Program-made: the position numbers and the translations under genes
Assembly: GCA_027922465.2 (NCBI GenBank)
Contig: BQMF02000028.1
Span: forward strand, 806,001 to 870,000
Length of the DNA: 64,000 nt
Reading direction: 5' to 3'
DNA from: Turritopsis dohrnii
Taxonomy: Eukaryota > Cnidaria > Hydrozoa > Anthoathecata > Oceaniidae
Notes under the pieces: generated by a model
What the model was told of the DNA's origin: nothing
Database searches by the model: none
Seen by the model: only the letters and a program-made list of their open reading frames with translations
Shown here: one piece after another, positions 40,137 through 52,509 of the stretch
Layout of the letters: every line of letters begins with the position of its first letter
How positions within the stretch are numbered: the first letter of the stretch is position 1

Positions 40137-42868
40137 TTATTGTAACTTGTAGTGTCCTCTCGCTAATGTTCTAATACCATCAACAATAATTCTTTTGTCA
40201 TCATCCGCATTGAGAGCGAGTTTGTTTGTTTTTATGGTGTGGACATCATGCTTAATCGATTGGAAGGTCATCTGTTCCCTGTAAATGTTTTCACCATCCA
40301 ATAAACATCTCTTATAATCGTCAAACCCCATTGTCTTCTTTACTACGCACTTCTTGACTCCCTTGCACTTCTTGTCTTCTTTTCCATGTAGCTGTTTATA
40401 GGCATTGGTCTTTGCTCTAAGAGCAACAAACTCTGTCATTATCTTACCACCCAACTCATCTTTCATTAGACCAATGACTTTCTTATTCAAACCTATGGGT
40501 AAAGGTCTGTTATCTTTCTCATCATACGCTGAAGTGTCGAATCTCAAAGCTACATCATCGGCGATATCTTTGTAAAACTCGTCGGTTTTGATGTGGTAGA
40601 CAAAGCTGTCTGTATCTATATAGCAGAGCTTTAGATTGTCACCATATTTTGGTCTCATGTAATCATAGTGAAACTCATACATAATCGTCTTTGACAAATC
40701 AAGAATTGCAGGTCCCAGATAGATTGGCTTGTTCAACACGAGTTTGATCTTTTGCATTACAGTAGCCATCAAATGTTCGCAGAAACAGATACTACCCTTG
40801 AAGTTAGGTTTCATCACCAGCTTCTCATATTGTTCTTTCTTGGTAGCCAAGCGTATGTCTTTATGCTTACGTTGATTCTCCATAGTTTTACCAAAGACTG
40901 AATTAATCAGGAGCTTGAAAAAGTCCTTTTCAAAGTCATTCTTTGATTTGGTACGCAAATTGGTGTTGAAATCGATGTACGGCTTCAACCATGCGCTTTG
41001 TTTAAATCTCAGTATTCTATGAACCTTCTCAAGAACAAGACCATGCTTCAGCGCTTGATCAAGTGCACGGATATGAATAATATAGTTCTTCTTGTCTGAA
41101 AGACATGGAGTTAGCTTTTCTACACCATTGATCTTCTTTCGCTCAGGCATAAATGGAAGATCGTTATGTGAATCGTGAAGCTCCTGAGGATAGTTCACAT
41201 CAACTTCAAGAAGATAACCATATTTACCGTCTTTCTCAGCCAACTTTGAAATGAATTTAGCGGTTAGCATCTACCCACTTGAAATTCCCTGTTGGCAGCT
41301 TCTGAATCATAGCCCATCCATATAGATTGTTTGCATCAAGTTTTTGTAGAGAGCTACTTTCTTCAGTCTTCTTATATTTAGCATCCATATACTTGTTATT
41401 AGCTTTAGCATGTCTATGAACAGCCTGACAGAGACCTCCTCTGATACCTTGCTCTACGAAGAGAAACATATTCATATCTGACAACAAATCCAGCTCAACC
41501 GCTGTCTTTTTCAAACAGGCTTGCCAAGCTAGTCCTGGAGCAGTGTAAAAATGTGCAGGATCCAGTTTATAGTTTGTTATGCATGTTTCCCTAAAAGTCT
41601 CAAAAACATCAGCAAGCAATAGAACGTCTGTCTTGAGGTAGAGATCATGATACACACCCATATTTTTATTTTTCATGTGTTTCCACACCTTCTGTGCATG
41701 CGTATAATCAGCATCACTGATACCTTTCATGTTCAACTTGCTGTAAAAAGCATCTTTCGGTGGGAGCTTAGTTTCATTAAACTTATCAAAAGAATCAATG
41801 TATTCATAAGGATAAACTCCTTTTCTTCTCAATAGTTTGAATTGCTCATCACCCTTGAAGAATTTTCTAAGGTTTTTACACTGATCGCCAGATAGATTGT
41901 TTACCAAGTTATCCAGACTGCTAGCCATGAAACGCACACTATCGATGAATCTCAACTGTATCTTTTGAATTTTAGTCTCCCCATTTTTGTCGATGTATTC
42001 ACCAACCTTAACATCCAATGAGAAAGATATATTTTTCTTTGTTTTCAGCGATGACGGTAATCTTTTCATCTCCATACTGTTTGGCTAGTTCTTTGATAAA
42101 CAGATGAGCATCATATCCGCTCAGATTGTGAAAGACGATCGGGATGTATTTAGGCACTTTGTAACGGAGATTACAAGACTGATGTGCAGCTCCACGAAAT
42201 TTACCAGTAAAATGACAGTGATCCCTAACCTTAATGTTATCTTTTTCAAATTCTTTCATACATATGTGGCATTTATCAGAATCGGTAAATCCCTGTTCCT
42301 CTTCATATGTGAGGTCTCGCATTCTCTGTTTAGGAAACATATTGTATAGCCTTTTCACTTCACCTACTACATGATCCACAAAACATAAAACACAGTCTTC
42401 ACCAAGATAAAGCGTTAGAGGGTCTGAAACTTCACCATGAGCAAATTTGCTATAACAACAGAAGCCTGTGGGGATATGTATACCAACCTTTTCAGTGGAT
42501 GATCCACTACCGCTACGCGGCTCTTCACAAACCTCTTTTGACAAAGCTTCGAAATCAGCATACATTATGAAAGGAGCTTTGAGCTGGTACTGACCGTCAT
42601 GAAATTTAACTTTGCTACCCTCATTTGGCATCTCAATCTTAGCAGCATCGTTAGTCCTGCAATATTCAAAGTGTTCATCTCGTGTTTTCTCACTTGAGAA
42701 TCCATTGAGACAATTCAAGCAATAATGTTCTTTATTTTTGTGCTTCGAGTTGACTTTACTCAAGACACTGCTCAAGTTCTTTACAGCTATATAATGTCTC
42801 TTTTCCTCTTCACATAGTAAGAACAAAACAACCGTTTCTTTGCGATCAAGATGCTTCGACTTACGACA
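40137..42868 (-). pseudogene. Polinton (Maverick) protein-primed DNA polymerase B, two frameshifts, N-terminus missing
   Basis: Three overlapping frames encode one family B polymerase. 42008-42868 has a Cys-x2-Cys region, exonuclease motif I (MYADFEAL), a second zinc-binding set (CHICMKEF, DHCHFTGKFRGAAHQSCN) and exonuclease motif II (HNLSGYDAHL). 41257-42075 has the region up to motif A (LDANNLYGWAM). 40137-41270 has motif B (LLINSVFGKTMEN), motif C (YIDTDSFVYH) and an apparently complete C-terminus. Breaks lie near 42010-42075 and 41257-41270. Polintons are large self-replicating DNA elements that use this enzyme to copy themselves. No integrase, protease, ATPase or capsid gene is visible nearby, so this is a fragment. 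A LINE tail abuts its N-terminal side. Confidence 0.88.
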
Positions 42869-42870
42869 CT

Positions 42871-42908
<38 letters not shown>

Positions 42909-43706
42909 TAATGGTATATTTCGGGCATATCCATATATTACAATGGCTCTTCATCCCATAATAATTTGAAAATTCTAAAATGCACAGTCAATCTATACAG
43001 AATATTAATTAACGATAGTTAAAAATATAACATAAAGTTTCAATTGGAAAAAAAGTATATCCACCAAAGTAACCACATCAGAAAGATAAAATGGGTGAGC
43101 AATGGAACCGCAAAGAAATAAAAGAAGTATACGTCTCAAAACAGATAGGTGGTGCCTAAACAAGTAAATAAATTCCTATTATTGCATGCTCAAATTTTTA
43201 GCAAAAGAGAGATCTAGATAAAAAGATTTTAACTCGTGTGAAAATTTTTGATGGTCTTCAACTGCTCTCAAGCTCGATGGAAGTTCATTGAATAGACGGC
43301 TGCATATGCCTTCAAATGTTTTTGTGGATTTGGTTACTATTAGTTTTTTTCCGTCGTCAGACGCAGTACGTCTTGGACATTTGCTTTCTCTTACATGTAC
43401 GGCCAGGTAGTCTGGAAAATTTGGTGTGTATAGCGATTTATGGACCAGTTTTAACATGTTATATTTCATTCTATATTCCATTGGCAACCATTTCAACTGG
43501 ATTACGTCGAGAGTGTTTGCGTATTTCCCATTGGAGAAACCGGCAGCTGACTTTAAAAGTTTATCAAGGCAGTTCTGTTTATGCTGCGTCGTGTTACAGA
43601 ATAGTGTATTGCAATAATCGAGTTTCGATAATACCAAAGATTGAACCAGGTGTTTGCGGATATTCATTGAAATTTGAAGCTTATGTTTGAAAGAAAAATA
43701 AGACAA
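42869..43706 (-). mobile_element. 5'-truncated LINE (L2/CR1 group), 3' end of ORF2 and (ATT)n tail
   Basis: The minus-strand frame 43179-43706 has SLVLSKLDYCNTLF, LKWLPMEYR and SRLFNELPSSLR, the C-terminal region of the same LINE type as 36395-39424. It is followed by a 3' untranslated region with GATGAAGAGCCATTG and a (TAA)n/(ATT)n tail at about 42870-42904. The tail joins the polymerase frame directly, so the LINE inserted into the Polinton fragment. The 5' truncation is typical of LINE insertion. Confidence 0.85.
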
Positions 43707-44809
43707 ACTAGTTTGATTATATTACAGTTTCTATGACTTTAAGATGGTTTTGAACTGGAAGGTAAATTGTAAAGTTCATTTCAAAGAATTTTATATAGCT
43801 TTTTTAATAAAAATTATTTATGTCACTGTGAATATGTCAGAAAACCATTTGTCTGATTGTCATTTGTGTTCTTAGTTTCGTAAAATTGTATTATGTCCAA
43901 TTATGGAATATTTTAACCAATATTAAAGCATTATACTGTACCTCCTAGTAATTTTCATTTTGAAGAAACACTTTGCTGTGGTAAAAGTTAACCTATTTCT
44001 GCACAGCATTGCTCCTTTTTTGAAACATTCAGTTCTTTCACACATGTTTCTTTTCTGTGCTGTAAAAGACTTTGGGTCCTCCATGCATCTCCTTCAATCC
44101 TCCATGCTCTCAATATTACTACACTGATCTAGCATGAATAAAATGCTTGACTGGCATGCAAAAGCTGCTTGAACATATTGGCATAAATGATGCTTGGTGG
44201 CCTCTTTATATGTTTGTGTGTGTGTGTTCATACAGGAACTTAGTTGAGGGGACTCCCGTACAAACATCATCAACGTTGTTGGGACACCTTGAGCTGTGGG
44301 AACATGGACTTGTGTCCCATAACTCAAATTCATTTGACAAGGCTTTTAACCACACTAGAGTCCGTTCCAGTCTTCCATAAATAGGGTCCCCAGAAGGTGT
44401 GTTACAATCTTTCGTCACTTGGTTGATAGGAAGGTTAGTTTTTGGCGGACTTAATGAAGCTATTTCCCGCATTCCTTACTTCCTATGTGACATGATAACG
44501 TCCGATATGCAGTTTTAAAGTTGACATTCCTTTTCCCTGAGTTATATCGGCAAACGATTATCACATCGAAACAAACTGAGAAGAAAAAACCACAAGTTCA
44601 ACAAAATACTGTAACAGTAACGTCCCCCTACCCCCCCCCCCCCCCCCCTACCCCACTCAGAAGTGGGACGTTATATGTTTATGGTCCCTAATGGAAATAT
44701 TGCAAATGAAATACTTTCGTTAAAAAAAAAAATAATAACACTGTGAAAATAAAATTGAGATGGATCATTTTTTCCTTTTTCGGGCTATTGTCACCTTGTG
44801 ATTTCTCAC
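43707..44809. other. Gene-free stretch with a long C tract
   Basis: 44627-44655 contains runs of C interrupted by TA. A reading frame on the minus strand at 44206-44472 shows no known motif. If the Crypton-like gene continues, its 3' end would lie here, but I could not find a further exon. Confidence 0.5.
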
Positions 44810-44991
44810 GTAATCATTTATGTTGTTCCACTGCTTTTCTCGCAAGCTTTTGTTATTTGCGATTAACTTCAAGCACTCTTCTTTGCCGGGCAACGAACTG
44901 CCTACCATATGCTTGTGGCAGGCAGATAACACTATTTCAGATTGAACGCTTGACCATTTTCGTTTTCCATTAGCTGCTGAAGTTGTCTTTT
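44810..44991 (-). CDS. 3' exon of the Crypton-like gene
   Basis: Acceptor TTTTTTGCAG before 44991 and donor GTGAG after 44810. It encodes GKRKWSSVQSEIVLSACHKH and PGKEECLKLIANN, then LREKQWNNINDY, a Myb/SANT-like C-terminal region that is usual in this protein family. It enters with two bases, completing the codon left by the preceding exon (CAAG, then AA). It ends in phase 0, so another exon should follow; I did not find it. Confidence 0.65.
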
Positions 44992-46181
44992 CTGCAAAAA
45001 AGATTTAGAGTATAATGTAACGTAAGGAGAAGTAACCTTAAATCATCAACTCACGTTGCCTTGTTCTAATCAACTATTTTATATGACCAAGTAAGTACAA
45101 AGTTTAGTCAGCAAATTTTATTTAAAGCAATCGTTTTTTCGGTAAAAAACAAAAACAAACAAACAAACAAACAAGCAATTATTTTGCTACAGTGAAAGAC
45201 TTTTTAACGTATACTAAGGCAGTACCAGTTAAAACGATACATTTCAGATAAGCACAGTTAACATTGTACATCTTTGTACTAGCTTTTAATGATTATCAAG
45301 TCAGTTGTCTCATCTAAATGGCGTAATGGGTGCGTGTTATACGCCTTTCCCGAAATTTTGTTTAAACACCGTGTTTCGATTAATACATCCAACCTCATTT
45401 TTATGCATTTTATTTGTTTATCAATTGTTTGACTTACTTACATAGTAATTATCCTCTTTCATCAAAACTCTCTACAGAACGGTTACCAACAATTTTCATT
45501 TTCAAAACGAGATTCGATGTACTATCTAGGTTAAAACACAATGTTTAAACAGAAATTCCGGAAAGGTGAATATCAGTTGACGCTTGAAAATTGGTGGTCG
45601 ATAAATTTATATAAGGATAGATATTATATTTTACAAGTATGTACAAGTAGTCAAATTTAAGATCCATATCTGACCGTCTGATTGGGGAGTTTGTGTATAC
45701 CTTCACCTTAAACCTGGTGGTATAAAATAAGAACTAGAAGTTTTGAGTAATTTTTAGTATTCAGAAATTTAGTTTTTCATAGATTTAACATCTCTCTGAA
45801 AAAGGATCTGGCACTCTTTTATCATTAAACAATGTACATTTTGCGCCAGCACTAACAATTGTTGGATATTGTGTTTAACTCTTAGACAAATTAGAGAACA
45901 GTTTTTTCTTATCGCTTGGTGTTACCTATTCTATTTTCCGAGGTTCTTCCCATAGTCGCCTTCATTTACTTATTTATAATTAATAACATTGTTTGAGAAC
46001 AGAAGAAAAAAACTACAAAAATGCATGCACCATTATGGATCATCATTATATAAAGATTTAATAATAATAAAAAAACTGCCTTAAAAGAGAAAGCACAAGG
46101 ATCTCTACATCAGTTCTATTTGGAGAAATTTAGCATTGATAGTTACCTATGACAGTGTATAGCAGCAACAACAAAACATAC
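44992..46181. other. Probable intron of the Crypton-like gene
   Basis: AT-rich and non-coding, flanked by a GTATGT donor at 46181 and a TTTTTTGCAG acceptor at 44992 on the minus strand. It contains a (CAAA)n tract near 45150-45175. Confidence 0.6.
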
Positions 46182-46262
46182 CTTGTAGTGAGGGGCTAGA
46201 TTCATCATCTCCATTATCCAGTTCTTCTTGATTTTCATTTTGTTGAATTAGTGGAGGAAGTT
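46182..46262 (-). CDS. Short linker exon of the Crypton-like gene
   Basis: Acceptor TTTATATAG before 46262 and donor GTATGT after 46182. It encodes LPPLIQQNENQEELDNGDDE and SSPSLQ, an acidic linker. Entry and exit phases match both neighbours. Confidence 0.65.
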
Positions 46263-46446
46263 CTATATAAACAAGAAATGTCAGCTTTTTATCAAGACAT
46301 TTATTGACAATTCCTTACATTCAAATGACAAACAGGCTTTTTTCACAGGTTAATGCTAAAAAAAAAAAAAAAGTTAAAGTATTTTGATTACACAAAAATT
46401 ATACCAATATCGCAATTTACGAAGTTCTTAAATTGCCTTAAAGTAC

Positions 46447-46914
46447 CTTCAACAGTGATTTCAGATAATGTTTTCCCTGCCATCTTGGAAGCGTTTCTCT
46501 CATCTACTGCCAGCAGTAATCTTGAAAATTTGGATAACTCCACTGTAGATTCGCGAAGTCTGTAATATTCTCGATGAACATCCAAGTTATGACCCAGCTA
46601 ACCAGCGGAGATCGTTTTCACTAAGATCTGCAACTTGGGTTACCGTCGCACAATATTTTCGAAGTTCTGTTGATCGGATTCACTCAGCATGTTGTAAGCC
46701 ATCTATATCTTTTAAAACATTGTTCATGCAATCGTTTCCCCTCAGTAGCCTTAAAGAACCTCTTGTTGGAGTTGCAAAAACATAAATGTTTTTAGGATTG
46801 ATTCCAAGGGAATTCCGGTGCTTAACCAAAGCCAGCATAGCTTTTAAAACTTCAGGTTCCATTAAAATTGGTACCTGTCGTCCTCTCTTACCTCTTACAT
46901 GCACCACATCCAGG
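46447..46914 (-). pseudogene. Catalytic exon of the Crypton-like tyrosine recombinase, one stop and one frameshift
   Basis: Acceptor CCCTACAG before 46914 and donor GTACTT after 46447. It encodes VHVRGKRGRQVPILMEPEVL, then YVFATPTRGSLRLLRG, then TELRKYCATVTQ with the second conserved Arg, a WLAGHN block and VHREYYRLRE with the nucleophilic Tyr. Tyrosine recombinases cut and rejoin DNA through this Tyr. A TGA at about 46678-46680 precedes the TELRKY block, and a one-base shift near 46612 precedes GHN. Both would abolish the protein unless they are sequence errors. Confidence 0.75.
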
Positions 46915-47015
46915 CTGTAGGGAAAAATTTTTAGTTGGGAAATAGCGACCAATAAAACATAAAAGGTACCAAAGAGAAAAGTTTAAAATGATTGTATAAA
47001 GTTATTACATCCTAC

Positions 47016-48263
47016 CTGTCCATCAACCGCTTCTCTAAAGGCGTCAAAGAATCCTTTATCTCTTGTACTTCATTTGCCTTGAACTTTTCGTTATTCCTGA
47101 ACCGAGTTAGGAGCACATTAAAAACTTCGTTTACACGACGGCGGTTAAAGATGGTTAATCGACTACCAGTAATTTCTGCTAATTTTCGCTATGTTTCGAT
47201 ACTGGGTTGATCTAATAATTCACTAGTCAATGAAGGAATCTTTGTTTTCATATAGTTTCGAACCTTTAACAAGTCATCAGTTATAGGCAAGAGTTGGACA
47301 TTGTTGAAGCGATTGCTATTCATTTTCTTTAAACAAATGGAAGATATTTTAGTTTCCCACTCCAGTCTATATAGCTTCACAAAGTCCTTAGCAGAGGATA
47401 CGGATTTACTATCACGTGCTTTAATCGCAATACCATTGAGTAGTGATGCACACTTTTCCATAGCATACCCTATTGGCAAAGGTAATGATGGGGTATCAAA
47501 TGCAGGTATGATTTCTCCATCAGTGTTTGTCATTTTGAACCCTCCAAGTTGTTTGGTTGCATTAACAACATCATCAAATAATTCGGGTACCAGTGCTTAC
47601 TGAATGTAAGAGTTTCTTTAGCCAAGCATTTTCTCATTGTGAGCAGCAAACATGCTAGCACACTCATTCTATTTGATATTGTGTTTAACTTCTTAAAACC
47701 AGCGGCAGCATTCATCAAAAATGACCCATACGTAGTGATGAAAACATCCCTTGAAACACAATCATATATTTCATCTTTCTTCATTTTTGATAGCACAAGC
47801 TCCGATAATTCTTTGGTGGCACCTTCAGGGTACTTGTTTGGATAAAGCAACAATTGGCAATGGTCTATTATATTGCTATTATCATTTTCTTCTGACATTC
47901 CTAGGCAGATTTTTAAGTGTCTCCACATTTCAGACTTAGTAACAAAAACTAAGCAGTGGACACAGGGTACAAAATCCTTAGGATTAACTGTATCTGACAT
48001 ATGCGGTCTTCTCCAAACTATCAGCTCCCCGCCAATCTTCAATACTTTCATGTTGAAGTAAAAGTCACCTTTGAATCAAAGCAGATCTAATTTTCCATCT
48101 TTTTGCTTTTTGTCAAGCTTATTCAATTCCCTGATCTCTTCTTCATCTTTGTGAACCTTTTGTAAGTGCCTGCCAATTTTTGTGTCTAATTTACCACAGT
48201 AAACACAACGTTTTCAATCATAAATTCGACCACCCTCTATGCCCCTTGAAACACGGGGAATCA
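47016..48263 (-). pseudogene. C2H2-like and N-terminal recombinase exon of the Crypton-like gene (copy 1)
   Basis: From left to right in the protein: VSRGIEGGRIYD, a TGA, CVYCGKLDTKIGRHLQKVH (a zinc-finger-like C-x2-C...H-x3-H), KLDLL, a TGA, MKVLKIGGELIVWRRPHM, then FVPCVHCLVFVTKSEMWRHL (a second finger) and a long helical core to EKRLMD. The donor GTAGG follows 47016. Further defects are a frameshift near 47588 and a TAG at 47189-47191 where the family usually has Trp (TGG). The expected AG before VSR is changed to CG. The nonsense codons are consistent with C-to-T or G-to-A transitions, for example TGA where copy 2 has CGA. Confidence 0.75.
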
Positions 48264-48563
48264 TAATAAGTAAAAATATATCAAGCATCACTGTTAGAAA
48301 TGAAAAGACAAAAATCTGCAATGCAACGGGTTCAAGATGGCGGACGTTAACCGTAAGCAAATTAACGAAAGTGAAAGTTTTTAACTAAAATAGAGAATTT
48401 TGGATCGTCTTTACACGCAAAACTGCGATAAACTATGAAGTGGCATGTGATGAAGATGAGTGACACAGAATATGAAAACTCTCGTAAAATAACGAAATAA
48501 ACTCAGCACTTCAATTAAAAGACAAGAAACTGTACCCGCGGAGACAAAGATAGCTTAGATATA

Positions 48564-48708
48564 CAGTGGAACCTCTAATTAACGGACAAATTCATTTTCC
48601 CTGGCGAAGGGCAAACTCTCATAGGAAACTCTCCAAAAAGCGGACACCTCTAATTAGCGGACAAAATTTTTTTCCCTCGATAGTGTCCGCTAATTAGAGG
48701 TTCCACTG
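48564..48708. mobile_element. Tigger-like MITE, 145 bp
   Basis: The left end CAGTGGAACCTCTAATTAAC and the inverted right end CAGTGGAACCTCTAATTAGC are near-identical, with TA on the left side and TG on the right. CAGTGGAACCTC is close to the classical Tigger end. CTAATTAGCGGACA recurs inside. Non-coding. Confidence 0.75.
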
Positions 48709-49089
48709 TGTCAAAACTACAGTCAGACTCCGATATGGGTGGAACATTCTAAATCTTCCAACTGCATGTGCATGCACTGTGAAATTCGACCAGGAACATT
48801 GAATGAACTGCAAAAAAGGAGGTTTCATCAGTATATATGTGTCACAACGACATAGGAGATCTCACTGCCAATATATTGGAAGAACTCTGCAAAAATGTGG
48901 TAATAGAACCAACACTTACTACAAAGTTTGACTGGAGATGTCACAAGCTTGCTTTGACCAACAAGAATGTGAGAAAAAGAAGGAATATTCTTAACGTATC
49001 ATTGAAGTGGAGAAGGGAATGTTCACAGCCCTTGTGTTTAACATTCAAGGTGGCATGCCAAGAGAATGTCTTTAGGGTAGACTGTAGCC

Positions 49090-49352
49090 TCGCCATACTA
49101 TAAGTTCGCCACTATTATTTAATACCTTCATATTCCAGTAAATATATCCTTTCAATCGAAGTAAATCCATCTTGTTGTCTTTTTCCTTTTTACTTATAGT
49201 GTCCAATTCCTTTATCTCCTTTTCTTCGCTGTGAGCCCTTTGCAGGTGTCTCCCGATTTTAGAGTTTAATTTACCGCAATAAATGCCAGCAATGCTGGCG
49301 GTCATAAATTCCAGCACCTTCTATTCTCCTCGAAACTCTGGGAATAGTGATA
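49090..49352 (-). pseudogene. Partial duplicate of the first zinc-finger exon (copy 2)
   Basis: Preceded by a good acceptor (TATTCCCAG). It encodes VSRRIEGAGIYD, then, after a frameshift, IYCGKLNSKIGRHLQRAH and MDLLRLKGYIYWNMKVLNN. It is clearly homologous to 48050-48263 but ends at GELIVWR, after which the sequence is unrelated. It keeps Arg codons where copy 1 has TGA. The copies are about 1.1 kb apart. Confidence 0.72.
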
Positions 49353-49771
49353 ATTAGAAATAATCAGAATCTATGCTTCAATCGGCATTTAAAGACAAGG
49401 AACAATAAAATTTATGCGCAAAGCTCTATGCTTTGGCTTAAATTTTGCTAACTTTAAGTTATGAGACAGACTTTTCCTGCTTAAACTTTACACAAGTTAT
49501 TTGTCTTTTACACAAGTTATTTGTCTTTCACATCTATAACACTCAATAAGTACGTATAATAGTTTAATAAATCAATAAGTATGGCTAGACTGGAAATCAC
49601 CGGGACCTGGTCTATGACTGTGTATAAGAATTTCTTAATGATTGGTTGATATCCTTGATGACATGATACTGATAACATACATAAAATGTGACCCAGCCTA
49701 ATTTTTATTTAGTACAGAAACATGAAAAGCACGGAATATTCAACTTCAGCGTTCAAAATCTGAAATATTAC

Positions 49772-51217
49772 CTTTTCCAATTTCCAAAGTATCATTTCCT
49801 TCCTTTCCATCTTCGAAGCAAAACACGCTCTCCACTACCTCTTTCACAGAAGATGCAATGGTTTTCTTCTTACTACACATCAAGTGTTTGACAGATTTTG
49901 GCGTTGATGCTTCTCTCACAGTTTCATCTTCAATTTCTTCCGACGACACTTCTGAAGCTAATTCAAAACCTAGCGCTTCAAAGTTTGGATCCTCGTGCGA
50001 ATCATCTATGCTTTCCAATTCCTATCAATTGGTTCAAAAATATCACAGTTGAAGAATAGACCATAGACATAGACGTATACAATACAGCCAATATGCGATG
50101 AAATTAAATGAAATGGATACATACCACATCACTCTCCTCGTCACTAGTATTCACAAATTTCTGGAAGTCTCCACAAAGACCCGAGTCATTCTCTATTCGT
50201 GACTGGCACATAAAGGTAAAATAACATTACATCAAAGAATGAAAAGTTGAAAAATCATGGGAAAGACTTTAATTTTTTAAACTTACAGCATTGAAATCCA
50301 CCTCATCAGAATCATTACTTTCCATCTAAATTAAGGTTCACACAGAAGTCAAGGCTGTTTTTAGAAAGACAATTTTCGCAAGTCTTTATATCATGTATAA
50401 AGGGGAATAACTAACGTTTTAATGTAAATCATTGGTTATTAACAAGTGGAAATTTAGCTCTAATGCAAGTTAAAAGCAATGCTTATCTACTAACCGAGTT
50501 TAAAACAATGTTTTTCTGCACAATGCTATCTACTATGGCGCTTTCAGTGTTATCTTTACTGTCAGTATTTCCAATCAAAGAATCATTCTTCGATGATTTC
50601 TTCATTGCGTCATCTTGGGCAACAGTACCCAAGTCATTGACAACGTTTGCGTCCATGTTAACATTATTGGCAGCACAAGAATCCATATCGTTAAAATCAT
50701 GACCCTAAATTGATCATCAGTAGAGCTCAGTTCCTTACTAACCATATACAAATCAATTCAAATAATAAACAGGCATTGTATTGCAGTTTCAAAAATCTGT
50801 GCAACTCGAATAATTTGCCTCTTCACTTGTCAAGAAGGAACCAGTTCCTTGAAATAAAAGTGATTCGAGTGATATAAATCTCTCAGGACTAAATAATTTC
50901 ATATTTAGCATTCAGTTAAGAGCAATTTATGAGAACTTAGTTACTATGATTGCAATATTGAGCATGTCAATCCGTGTTACTGAAAATTAGCGAAAATATA
51001 AACCTCAACCGCATTTACAGGTGAATGTATATCATATGAACAAATACCAGTAAACAGGAGGATTGCAAGTAAGAGTTATCATTATTTAAACAAGAAACAA
51101 AAATTGTAAACAGAAATTCAGAAAAGTTGACTTTATACCATAAATACAAAATTTACTTACTGGGGGCTCCATTTCGCTATCAACATCGGATTCCAACACC
51201 TGTTCCTGGTTTCTAGG
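49772..51217 (-). CDS. Acidic exons of the Crypton-like gene (five exons)
   Basis: 51217-51161 encodes NQEQVLESDVDSEMEPP. 50704-50495 encodes GHDFNDMDSCAANNVNMDAN and a Ser/Asp-rich rest. 50325-50287 encodes MESNDSDEVDFNA. 50202-50125 encodes SRIENDSGLCGDFQKFVNTS and DEESDVV. 50021-49772 encodes a Glu-rich segment with SEEIEDETVREASTPKS. The first four end in phase 0 and each has GTAAGT, GTTAGT or GTATGT donors. The peptides are low-complexity and acidic; no domain is recognised. Confidence 0.6.
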
Positions 51218-52509
51218 CTAAAGAGGGACAACAATTATTATGCAAACCATCATGTGGAAAAGTAATGTCATCGGTCATTTACATGATTAACTCAGCCCCG
51301 TAACGTCTATGCTATATCAATTTATTTTCACAATGTTTTGTGGCAGCTGTATATTTCCATACTGAAGTAACAATACTAAGAGAAACAGTCAATGATATGT
51401 GAACATCAAAGATTAAAAATAAGTAAGTAAAAATAAAAAATTTAAAAAAATAGAATAAAAACTTAACAAGACTTAGTATTAATATAATAGGCATTTTATG
51501 CTATAGATAAACCCACTTGTAGATAAGACCATGCATTCCCTAGAAAGCTTCTAATCCCATCCCTCTTGGGTAAGAAAACAAGAGACGATTATATTTAAAA
51601 CTTTAATTATTTTCTTTTATAGTTTTTAATAGTTTTTTAGGAATCTGATTTCTATAGTCTTTAACATAACATCTGAGGAATAGTTCAATACACCATGAAA
51701 CTACTACCACCAGTTCTTAAAGTTCTTTGTTAACTGACTGCCAAAAATAAAGGTATTTCTAACGACTGCCTTAGCCCATCAAATTGTGTATTTAAATGTC
51801 CACAATTTGTGAAAAGCATGGAACACAAAACGCATGCTTGACTAACATAGTATACTGCTATAACTATGTTATAACCCACAAGCTGTGTTTGAATATACCC
51901 ACTACTTGTGTAGAAAAGCTCTCAGGTTAAATTAGATGAGTGAGGAGTCCATGGTCCACAAACTGTGTATTACATCAATCACAACTAGTGTACTGTTCCC
52001 TTCAACAAATACGAGCTTTTCTTTTTCTAAGAATAGGTTCCATAAGAATATCAGGGTGAAAATCGCCTAATTTGTAAGAATACCTTGAGAACATTTACGA
52101 ATGCAGCTTAAGCAGTCAGTGTAAAATCTTGTTTTTCATTAGTGCCAAGGATCTCGCTTAAGTGTACTCTTTAACTCATTTTATTTTTATTCAAACTATA
52201 TGATAAAAAGATGTTTATTATAACTATCATTACCAAAGCGACAGTGAAACAGAATACTCTCAGACACTACTGAAAAAATAGGTACCACCAGAATTTTTGG
52301 AAATTGTGAGTTTATCTATGCATAAATTATTACATACATTGATAAAATGACAATAACTTGTATACTTACTGCAGCTAAAAGGAGATTATAACTGAAAACA
52401 ATTTACAAAAAAAAATCACAAATGTGAGAAATGTCCCAAATTTTCAAGGTCATTGAATGTCTTTTCAAGGCTATTCAAGGTCCCCAAAGTCACTTTTCTA
52501 AGTTCAAGG

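Noticed and set aside
44206..44472. 88-residue frame on the minus strand
   Set aside because: No recognisable domain; it does not fit in phase as the next exon of the Crypton-like gene.
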